Shown here piece by piece: positions 21,755 to 31,089 of a stretch of DNA of 32,602 nucleotides; within the stretch, counting starts at the first letter, position 1, and each line of letters begins with the position of its first letter. Position numbers and translations under genes: made by a program. The notes below the pieces were generated by a model. The model was not told where the DNA came from, ran no database searches, and worked only from the letters and a program-made list of their open reading frames with translations. This DNA is from Acanthamoeba sp. SK_2022b (Eukaryota; Discosea; Longamoebia; Acanthamoebidae), in the NCBI GenBank assembly GCA_027943245.1, contig JANDJZ010000466.1, positions 1 to 32,602 on the forward strand, read 5' to 3'.

Positions 21755-23676
21755 TCAGCCGGGTCCTCGCAGGCTCTTGTTGGCCGAGGTCAGTTCGACT
21801 CCCTCGCGCTCCTGCGAGGGATTGGGGGGGGGGGATCATGAGACGAGTGAACGCAGGAGGACGGGAGAGATTGGGGGGGCTTGTACCAGCTGGGCCCGGT
21901 GCTCTCTGGCAAAGTGGTGGGCCTTGGACCTGACCTTGTTCCTCATCCTGGCGTATCGCTTCATCAGCTTCTCGACGTCCAACTCGTCTCCCTGCTTGCC
22001 ATCAACAACGAGGGAGGACAGATAGAGAGAGGGAGGGGGTCATCACACACGAGCTCGTCCTACATGGAACCAATATGTGCGCCCCCTCTCGACCCTCCGA
22101 GCACACGCACGCGCCCCGTGGTGTCATACCTGCACGAGGTCGTTGTGGAAGAAGCGCAGGATTCGATCCATCTTCAGCGTCTTGATGCGGTCGGCCAGCT
22201 GCTCGAGCAGCACGATGATGAAAATGTACAGCGCGTCGAAGCCCTGCACACACGCCAATACACAACCAACACAACACGACACGACACGACACAACCGGCA
22301 AGTGAGACCGTGTGTGGGAGGACGGCTCGAAGACACGTGATTGGGAGGCCAGAGGGGCGGGGGGCTTGACGTACGTCGACCATGAAGGCGTCCAAGAAAC
22401 GGGCGACAGCAAAGAAGGGGAGGCTGTGGGCGAACAGCGTGAGGAACCACCGCGGGGCAAACATGTTGGTGTCGATCTCCTCCGCGCTCTGCGCAGCCTT
22501 ACCACGGTAAGCGGCCATTTTTGTATTATTTTATTATTATAACTTTTAATTTAAAATTTAAAAATAAATATGAAAAAATAACGAGGCGCCAGGGACGCGC
22601 ACGAGGTGTCGGGCGAGGTTGGGGAGGAAGACGGCCATAAGCCGATTCAAAACGTGGAGGCAGTGCCCGAGGCCGAGCAGCGAGTTGGTGTAGAGAGGCT
22701 CCAAGCCGCGGTCGAGGGTCAACCGAACATACACCCAGAAGGCCTGCCACCGCAAACCGTCCATATTAGCTCGTGTCGTTCTCTCCTTCTCCTTACGCGC
22801 GCGTGTGCGTATGCGTGAGATGGCGGCGCACCTCTTCCTCGGGCATGTGCATGAGGAGGATGGCCGCTACGGACATCATGCCGCCGCAGTAGCCCACGGT
22901 GGGATTGTACACGGAGTAGGCCTGTGGGAGTAGACATCTTGTCAGGGACCTACTGCCAACTGGCTGCCGCCGCCGCTCGGTCTTTGACGCACCCACATGA
23001 CGTTGCGCAATGACTGCTGGCCGGGACTGTCCGCGTCTTTGAAGAGCACGTGTTGGCGGAACGTTCGGGACAGGTCCACACGAATCTTGTCCGCGTGCTG
23101 GCTCTCTTCGTCCAGTAGAGCCTGTAACAGGTCAGGCCGTGAGCTCGTGTGCGTGTGGGCCACGTTGTAGTGCGCCAAGCAACAATAAACAAAAATAATT
23201 ACAAAAATAATAATATCAAAAAAAAATCAAGCCGAACCTGATAGCATTCGGGACCACGCAGAGCGCGCAGTTCGGAGGACTGGGCCAGGCGCTGCCACGC
23301 CTCGCCTCGGAGGGAATCGGGGATGCCCTTCAGCGTCATTCGCCTTACCTGACCAACGTACAGCACCCACCAACATCAGCCATGGCCGCCAACAAGGACG
23401 AAGAAGAGAAGGCCAAGTCGCGGTACCGTCTTGGCCTTCCACTGATGCCTCTCCCATGAGCCCAGCAGCTCGGCCCACTGGGGCTCACGCTCGGCCTCCT
23501 TGCGCCTACTCTTGGCCTCTTCTTCTGTTTCGCTGTGGGGTGGTGTGGTGGAGCAAGAGGTGTTGGTGGTACGGAGCGGAGAGTAGGGTGAACCACCATT
23601 TGTACCTGCCGTGGTGGGGAGGGCAGACAAACCCGAAGCGAGCGTGTGTCCAGTTGACGGTCACTGCCTCCATCAT
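21755..23676 (-). CDS. TBC (RabGAP) domain protein with altered glutamine finger
   Basis: This is a predicted Rab GTPase-activating-like protein of about 355 residues. I see ten exons: 23676-23606, 23532-23427, 23348-23238, 23121-22993, about 22922-22832, 22743-22599, 22500-22376, 22243-22131, 21999-21887 and 21815-21755. The TBC domain shows LKGIPDSLRGEAWQRL, the arginine-finger motif IRVDLSR, then YSVYNPTVGYCGGMMSVAA, LLMHMPEEEAFWVYVRL, MFAPRWFLTLFAHSLPF and RFLDAFMVDGFDALYIF. The usual YCQGM of motif B reads YCGGM, so the catalytic Gln is Gly, while the Arg finger is kept. The start at 23676 (MMEAVTVNWTHARFGF) is the first good ATG, but an upstream exon cannot be excluded because the frame stays open. 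The C-terminus is short and charged. Intron 8 contains the TGTCG repeat. Confidence 0.88.
22271..22296 (-). repeat. Short (TGTCG/TGTTG)n array in TBC intron
   Basis: About five pentamers, read as TGTCG or TGTTG on the sense strand of the gene, lie between exons 7 and 8. It is the same unit and sense orientation as the longer array in the SLC13 gene. Confidence 0.75.
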
Positions 23677-24062
23677 GTTCAAACACCACGTCGTCTTCTC
23701 ACTTGTGTCGAGTGCAAACGTGAGTGTCCACAACCACTCTCGGAGATTCAAAGAATGCAAATCTTGGTACCTGGCTTGTGTCGTTGCAGAAGGTGCCCAT
23801 AGAAACGTTGCCCTCTACTGCTTTTGACCCCTTTTGCACGAACCCAGGCAATACTCCCCCTCCCCCTTGTGGTGTTGCTGCCAAAACCATTCCTTGAACA
23901 CCGTTCTAAACCCAAGCCCACCCGCCATACGAAAAGAAGCTACACCGGAATGCCAATCATTTTGGCCCTGCTTTTCTCACTGGCTGCGCTGAGGAGGGAG
24001 AGGGAAAGGCATCGCGGCGTGTGTGGGGGATATCGTTTGCTTTAATGGAGGTTCAAAAAAGC

Positions 24063-24094
<32 letters not shown>

Positions 24095-24129
24095 ATGGGT
24101 TGGTTGGCGGGGGGTTGTGTTTCGCTTTT
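23677..24129. other. Intergenic region between TBC 5' end and UBA1 3' end
   Basis: These 453 bases hold the TBC promoter side and the UBA1 3' UTR. The only structure is a (TTG)n run of about ten units at 24062-24091 near the UBA1 stop. The frame upstream of the TBC ATG stays open for about 28 codons and could be part of an earlier exon. Confidence 0.45.
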
Positions 24130-24235
24130 TCACTTGAACTTGAGGATGACCGGGTCGGGAATCTCGACGTCGTTGCCCTCCTCGTCTTCGGTCAGGACCA
24201 CAATGTACATCAGCTTGTCCGTGTCCTGTTGTTTA

Positions 24236-24271
<36 letters not shown>

Positions 24272-27200
24272 TGATGTTTGTTTGTTTGTTTGTTTGTTTG
24301 TTTGTTTGTTTGTTTGTTTGTTTGTTTGTTTGTTTGTTTGTTTGTTTGTTTGTTTTGTTAAAAAAACAAGTCTTTAAAAAGGCAAGGCGGGCGGTGGGTT
24401 CGTTGTACCTTGAGCTCGTAGGAGGGGACACTCGTGCGCACAAACTCGGAGATCTTGGTGCCGAGGCGGGTCTTGTGCGTGGGGAAGTACGGGTTGTACA
24501 CGAGCGTAGTGCCGCAGCTCACGCTGGTCACCTCGAGGTTGTGCTTGTTCTGTACCACATCCAACAACGGCGAGCGTGGTCGATGAGCATCAAAGAGAGA
24601 GAGAAAGAGAAAGGAAGAGAGAGAGAGAGAGAGAGAGGAGTCACCTTGAAGAAGTCGAGGAGCTGCTGGAAGGTGATGTCGCCCTCGTCGATGAGGAAGT
24701 TGTCCCACAGGGTCCAGCCCTCGGGGTAGTACTTGAGGCCCTTGGCCGGGTCGGACTTGTTCTTGGTGCAGGGCATGGGCTCGGACTGCACGAACGAGGG
24801 CAGGGCCAGGTTGACGAACGAGTTGCGGTAGCGCTCGATGGGCACCGACGCGCCCTGCACGACCTTGTACAGCTCGAGGCCCACGAGGCCGGTGATCATG
24901 GCCGTCGTGGTGGCGATGGCGGGGATGATGCGGCCGGCGATCTTCTTCGTCTTGTGGAAGTCGGCGGGCTGGATCTTGTAGTTGGCCGCGCGCAAGTTCG
25001 ACGCCTCTGCAGACACAACACACGAGCGAGTGAGCGATCCAGCACGTCGTGACTTGGCTTAAGAGAGGAGAGAGAGAGAGGAGAGAGAATAGAGAAGAGA
25101 GAAGAAGAGACATACGGGTGATGAAGGAGATGTGGAAGTTGGAGTCGTCGTCCTTCTCGAACTGGGCAGGCTCGAAGCACCTGCCGCTCTCGCCGACGGG
25201 GTACTTGCTCTTGTCCAGCTTGCCCAGGTCGCCGATCAGGTTGGCCACCTTCTGCTCGTCGTCCTCGGCGCCCTCCTCGGTGGTGTCGTTCTCGCCAGAC
25301 TTGATCTTGACGCCCTGCTGGGGCGAGAAGGGCGGCACGTGCACCTTGGCCACCATCTCCTTGACCTGGTCCTTGTCTGCGTGCGCAGAGCGAGTGTTTG
25401 GGGGAGGGGAGGGGAGCGTCATAAGAACCGGAACGCGCCCGCAAACAAGACTCGAGAGCAGCTGAGGGGGAGAAGGCGCCTACCCCTGACTTGCGGGATG
25501 TGGAAGTTGAACGCCAGGAGGTTGGCGGCGGCGATGATGAAGTCCAGGTGGGTGGCGTTGTTCGAGTCGAACTTGAGAGCCGTGGGCGGACGCTTGGGAC
25601 CCGACCAGAAGGGCGCACCTGCGGAGGAAGAAAGACGATGATCGGGTCAACGTGCATCCCAAGGCAAGCTTGGGATCAAGCGGCGAACGCGCGACACTCT
25701 CCCTCTCTCTTGTGGTGTCAGACTCGGCCTTTGGTCGACATGAACTAATTTTGTACTCGTTTTGTTATTCTAGCACTAGTTGTTATTGTTCAGACGTCTA
25801 TCTTCTCCTTTCGGATCATCATGGTCAGAGAGAGGGAGAGGTGCTCTCCCTTGCTTGGACAGCACGTAAAGCAAAAAGCAAAGGAGGAGAGGGGGAGGAG
25901 AGGAGGTGTACCAGTGGAGGTGGTGGCATCGAGGGGGAAGTTGTAGAGCAGCTGGGCGATGGTGTTGTGGAAGAGCTCCTCGAACTGCAGGCGGGCCCAC
26001 TCGACGCAGGTCTGGAAGTCGGCGTTGCCGTAGTTGAACAGCTTCAGCAGCTGCAGGCACGACTGGAGCCGCTCCTTCTTGGCCGCGTAGGACTCGACCT
26101 GCTTGATCCTGTCGAGGAAGTCGCTGCCCGAGACCCAGTTGTTGGCGTCCTCCACGGCGTTGGTGAAGTAACCCGCAAACTTGTCGCGCGCCCACTGCTC
26201 GTCGTAGCAAGGTCACACACACATCACACACCACACCACATCACGTGATGAGTACAACATCGACCCCCGAACAGCGCGTTGTGGAGTAGAGTAGACTCGT
26301 TCAAGTCGAGCTCGACGCGTACCTCGATGGTGTGCTCGATCTGGTGAGGGAAGTTCTTGAGGGTGCACATGGGGATGGCGGTGTCGGGAGGGTCGCGAGA
26401 CGAGCCGTAGGACTCGGTCATGCGGGGCACGATGACCTGCGAGTTGGCCTTGGTGCCCAGGGTGCCCGACTCGAGGAGCGGCTTGAGGTAGCGCACGCAC
26501 TGCGAGTCGACGTAGAGACGCGCCTTGATGTTGTCGAGGGCGTTCACCACGAGGTCCTGGCCCGACCAGAAGACGTCGTTCCAGGTGTCCTCGGTGTCCT
26601 CGCCCACGGGCACCTCGGAGGCCTTGATGCGGAGGTTGGGGTTCATCCTCTTGGCGGCGGCCGACGCGCAGGCCGACTTCATCTTGCCAATGTCCGAGTC
26701 CCTGAACAGGAACTGCCTGCTGAGGTTGCTCTTCTCGATGTTGTCCATGTCGGTGAGCGAGAGCAGGCCCTCCTCGCCGGCAGCGATGCCCATGAGGGCA
26801 AAGTTCTGCACAGAAAGGGGCACGCGTCAGTAAGTCAGCCAGCTTCTCCGCGAACTCGCGATCGTGTTTGTTTGTTTTTTTTTTTTTTTTGTTGTTGTTT
26901 TTTTTTTTTTTTACCTTGAGGAACTCGCAGCCGAGAGCGCCGGCGCCGACGAGGAAGAGCTGGAGGTTGCCCAGCTGCTTCTGGAAGTCGGTGCCGAACA
27001 CGGCGATCTGGCCGTCGTAGCGGGTGCCCTGGAGCTTGGGCACGCTGACGGGCTGCTCGGGGAGGCACTCGAGCGAGTCAAAGTAGAACCACTGGGTGAT
27101 GGGGTTGAACTTGCCGGTGACCTTGATCACCTCCTGGGCCACGATGCCGCCCACAAAGGCGGCCATCGGGTTGAGGTTACCGCGAGCGGTGAGGGCCAGC

Positions 27201-28802
27201 TTGGAGACGAGGCTCTCGTCGATCTCCTCGACCTTGTGCGCGCCCTCCTTGGCGTTGGCGTTGAGGTCCTTGGCGATCTGGACGACCTCGGCGGCGTGCT
27301 CCTTGTTGCCGGGCTCGGGCAGGGCCGAGTGCTTGGCCTGGAACTTGTGGAGCGCCTGGAAGCCAAAGTGCAGCTGCTCGGCACGACCGAACTTGGCAAA
27401 GTCGGAGATCATGAACTCGCCCGGGTGCTCCAGCGACTCGCGGTAGGATTTCTGCGGCCATGGCCGTGTTGTGGTGAGCGCCCAGAGCTCCAGCAGACCA
27501 TTGCTTGGGGAGGGAGGAGCGTGGTGTCCATAGAACAGGCGTGAGACGTACAAAGGACACGTGCTCTTCGACCTTGATCTGGTTGATCAGACCGCCGCCG
27601 CTGTAGGGCTGGAAGTTGGTGGTGTCGAGCTCGACCTCAAGACCGTACAGGCCTGCAACAGATACAGAGTCAGAAGCGTCGCATGCGACAGGCCTAGACA
27701 GAAGTGGGGGGGAGAGAGAGAGAAGAGTAGCGAGGCGTACCCTTGGTGGAGAGGACCTTGATGGCGGCGAGGGGGCTGCCCTCCTTCTTCTCGCCGGCTT
27801 CTTCGGCCTCCCTCTCGGGGTTGTTGATCTCCACCATTCCCTTGACCTCGCTGAAGTCGACGTAGTCGCCTTCGCCCAGGCCGTGGGGCTTCTCCTCGTG
27901 TGTGGTGATCACAGCAGGGTTGCTCTACACGCGCACAAAGTGTGAGTGCACGCGATCTCGAAGTGGGTCGTCTGAGACGAGAGACAAGCCATCGTACGTT
28001 GGAGATAGAGGTGATGATGGCCTGCCTGGGCTCCTCGCCGGTCTTGTCGTAGATGACGTGCTTGGGGCCAAAGTCGGAGAACACGCTGCAGAAGAGACCG
28101 CGAATATCCGCCTTGATGAAGACGATGGCGGGGGAATGCGCGTGGCAATAGTCGCTGATGTGCAGCAGCTTCTCCTCCGAAGCGTAGTCAACGCACACCA
28201 CAACCTGTTGATCGGACGGTAAGTGCCGTGTGTGCGTTGCTGATAAGTAAAGGGCGAGGTCACCTGGAACTGGTCGAGGTAGTCGTCGGTGAGGGGCTCC
28301 GTGGAAATGTTCACTTTGACGTAGGGGTTGAGCTCGGACAGCTTGGCGAGGGAGGCCTGTGCTCTGTTCTTTCCGATGTCTTCCTCGGTGAGGTAGAACT
28401 GCGAGAAGTAAGTAAAGACGTCAACACGGCGAGCCACTTGAATTGCAGTTTCATCTTTTGATCATTGTTTACAGAATAATTGTACGCCATCATTCTTTCA
28501 ATTTCCAACATCAAATCAAAAAGAACGTAGAATCGTATGATGGAAAGGTGGATGCGTACGTGAGAGGAAAGATCGATCCAGTCGACGTTCTCAGTGTCGT
28601 GGATGGTGACAACACCCAGACCAGTAAGGATGAGGTTCTTGGCGATCTCAGCGCCAAGACCACTCATGCCCGAGATGAGGACCTTCAGGCCCATAAGCTT
28701 CTTCAAGTTGCCCGCACCAAGGATGGGGATGATGCGCGACATAAGATCAGTGTCCACACCCTCAGAGTCGGTGCTCTCCTTCACGATCACCGGCTTATCC
28801 AT
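24130..28802 (-). CDS. UBA1: Ubiquitin-activating enzyme E1
   Basis: This enzyme activates ubiquitin: it adenylates the C-terminus, forms a Cys thioester and hands ubiquitin to E2s. Thirteen exons join in frame to 1055 residues, matching human UBA1 (1058): 28802-28560, 28398-28264, 28204-27998, 27924-27741, 27652-27552, 27451-26915, 26805-26323, 26194-25912, 25618-25484, 25376-25116, 25006-24645, 24549-24409 and 24225-24130. The inactive adenylation half opens with [19 protein letters not shown]. The active half has [20 protein letters not shown], the [16 protein letters not shown] segment and [15 protein letters not shown]. The catalytic Cys lies in [17 protein letters not shown]. The second catalytic-Cys half-domain, [15 protein letters not shown] and WTLWDNFLI follow. 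The ubiquitin-fold domain ends in [11 protein letters not shown]. All catalytic landmarks are intact. Introns carry CA, TTTG and GA repeats. Confidence 0.97.
24240..24356. repeat. Compound (CA)n and (TTTG)n repeat in UBA1 last intron
   Basis: About 14 CA units are followed after about ten bases by some 19 TTTG units on the plus strand. Together they fill most of the final intron (24226-24408). Confidence 0.95.
24593..24639. repeat. (GA)n-rich tract in UBA1 intron 11
   Basis: GA and GAAA dinucleotide-like sequence on the plus strand is read as a CT-rich tract near the 5' end of the intron on the sense strand. It looks like an expanded polypyrimidine-type simple repeat. Confidence 0.8.
25060..25111. 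repeat. (GA)n-rich tract in UBA1 intron 10
   Basis: Imperfect GA repeat on the plus strand, CT-rich on the sense strand, immediately after the donor GTATGT of the exon ending at 25116. Confidence 0.8.
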
Positions 28803-29962
28803 TTTGTGATGTTGATGTTCTATCGTATATCTGCAAATGAGGAAGAAGAACAGTAAGATGAGAAGAAGCGAAGAGCGCGGCAGAGGCCTTCCATTAATGC
28901 CCAGAGTGAGGTTCTTCACGATTTTTCACCACTACACCGGCACTAAACGCCACACTGTGGGCAGCGCGGTACACTGACCTTCAACGGCAAGGTGTTGTGG
29001 ATGCGGTGCAGCAGTGGCGTGATCGTGTGCACTTGAGTGAAGCTGACCTTCTTGTGGCGTATGCTGTGGTGTCGTTGCCTGCAACGTTGTGGTGTCCGGC
29101 AGTAACCGGGAACGAATAGCTTTCCCTTAAATTCCTTCTGTTCAGGCAAATGTGACTTTAAGGTAGCGCTCTCCCCCCAAGATGTAAAAGAGGTCTACAA
29201 ACGAAACTTTTGTGTATCAGATAGTTGATTCAGCCCTTTATTGCTTCCTTTTGTTTATCAACCAATGTTGGCCAGGTATTATCCTATAATTTTGTGAAAA
29301 GTTGGTTCCTCATTCTAGCAAATTTGATAACATAGTATACCTGAAATGAGAGGTCAATAAGGACAGGCATTTTTGGAAAGCAGTGCTATCTGGTGAATTA
29401 ATAAGTCAAGCCAAAGTAACCATTGTAATATCCTATTTTTGCAAGATGGTCATATGCCCCACCAGATTCCTTGCAATCACTGAGTGGTCTTCATTGATGG
29501 TAGAAAAGCCAAGAAGGCCATCAACTTCACATACCACACATGACCAGATAGCAAGCAATTTTTTTGTGGTGAAGGAGGTGCATGAACCTTGTATGTGTTA
29601 AAAGGTTTTCACTCCTTTTTGCCTGCATATCAACTTTTGGCCTCATCTTCACTGAAGGGCACCAGAGCAAGAACCCCATAATGAGTTGAGGGGTTTTATG
29701 CCATGAAGAAGGACAGCTGAGCACACAACAGGCATACAAGAATCAACCCTTAGTACCTAGCAACACAAGGATCAACCTTGGTAGCATCAGAGAACAGGTT
29801 CACAGTCTACATCTCTTAAAGAGGTGGCCTGCTCATTCCTCTATCCTGAGGAGTTGAGCGGTTCCCAGCAAATTAACAACAAGGAAGGCAGGGGCCACAT
29901 CCTCGGCTACGACCAACTGGTGTGGGCTTCTGTGCGAACAGATGCGATTTTAGCAAACAGAT
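28803..29962. other. Gene-free stretch between UBA1 and the methyltransferase
   Basis: These 1160 bases separate two divergent genes. The first ~300 contain the UBA1 5' flank. From about 29150 to 29900 the DNA is AT-richer, non-repetitive and unlike the rest of the window. On the minus strand 29589-29433 is open for about 52 codons and includes the protein-like piece VDGLLGFSTINEDHSVIARN, which I cannot assign. No terminal repeats or RNA genes were seen. Confidence 0.5.
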
Positions 29963-31021
29963 ATGGAGCCAGTAAGAGCACCAGAAGCAAGTGTTGCCAA
30001 ATGGTCGAGCTACTACGCTGCTGGCTTTGCACCGTGGGACAGCCACACTCCAGCATCGCAGCTCGTGCACTTTCTGCGTGAACACCCCGAAGGCCAGCGC
30101 CTGCTGTCCCCGTCGCGTACCAGCCCGGCCGAGGTGCTGGAAGTTGGGTGCGGCTCTGGCGCATCGTGCGTATGGATGGCACAGCAAGGCATGGCCGTCG
30201 TGGGTGTTGACCTGGTGGCTCAGCCTCTTGCCCAGGCCTCTGCTGCAGCCACTGCGGTGCGCCCCCCCCCCCGGGCGGGCCCGCTAGAGTAGCCGCCTGA
30301 ACAAACATGACGCGGCCTGCAGGCTGGCGTAGCGGACCGATGCAGGTTCGTTGCCGCTGACTTCATGGCCTTGCCAGACTCCTTTTCCTTCACCCTTGGC
30401 CAGCGTATGAGCACAGGGGAGCGAGAGGTGGTAAACTCCCCCCCCCCCTCTCCTGAGTCAGTCCATTGATGTCCAGTCCGAGCGGCACTCCCTCGCCATT
30501 GCCTGACCCGTGCTGGCGTGAAGGGGGACACGCCGCCCGAGAGTGATGGCGCCACGCCGGCACAGCCCCAGGGCGGCGGGTTCGACCTGGTGTTCGATTG
30601 CCAATGCTTCCACGTCCTGCGCAAGGAGATCGGAGAGCGACCTGTGGTGGAGAAGATCGCTCAGCTCGTTCGACCAGGAGGTTACCAAGGCTGCCACCAC
30701 CGCAGCAAACTACTATCTACATGCTGGTATTGACGCGGCGTGTGTCGTCGTGTGACCAGGCGTCTTCTTCACGCTGGTGGGCAACTGCAACGAGGAGGTG
30801 ACGGGCCCCGAGCGCCTCACCAAGGAGGAGCTCACCTCTGCGTTCGCGGATCATTTCGAGCTACTCTCCGTCCACGAGACGCGGTACCTCTCCCCACAAC
30901 CACAACCTTCCTCAGCGCTTTTGACCCGCGAACGAACGCCAACAGGTTCGACATGACCGAACACTACAAGACCCTGCCACAGCCGCCTCTGGCCTGGTGC
31001 GGCATCTTCAAGAAGTTGTAG
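29963..31021 (+). CDS. Class I SAM-dependent methyltransferase
   Basis: This is a predicted small-molecule methyltransferase. The ATG at 29963 opens MEPVRAPEASVAKWSSYYAA. Recognised coding blocks are 29963-30256, 30323-30404, about 30523-30680, about 30759-30890 and about 30945-31021. Motif I is clear (VLEVGCGSGASCVWMAQQG), followed by VVGVDLVAQPLAQAS for motif post-I, CRFVAADFMALPDSFSF for motif II, and GGGFDLVFDCQCFHVL for motif III/IV. The C-terminus is LAWCGIFKKL. The early PWDSHTPASQLVHFL pattern recalls TPMT/TehB-like bacterial and eukaryotic methyltransferases, so thiol or metalloid substrates are possible but unproven. The join between the second and third blocks could not be put in phase with a standard acceptor, so that boundary is unsure. 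The 3' end is 68 bases from that of the convergent neighbour. Confidence 0.8.
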
Positions 31022-31089
31022 CGGCGCCACCTCGTGGCCCTCGATCGTATGAACTTCATATTTTCCTTTTATTTTCTTTTTGGTCGCGG

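Noticed and set aside
24062..24091. Poly-Cys or poly-Leu coding tract from the TTG run
   Set aside because: It lies just past the UBA1 stop on the other strand, with no exon context; it is a trinucleotide repeat in the 3' flank.
24130..28802. A divergent E1-like protein (UBA6 or similar) in place of UBA1
   Set aside because: The length (1055), the PMCTLKNFP catalytic segment and the domain order follow UBA1 along the whole chain, so a standard E1 is the simpler call.
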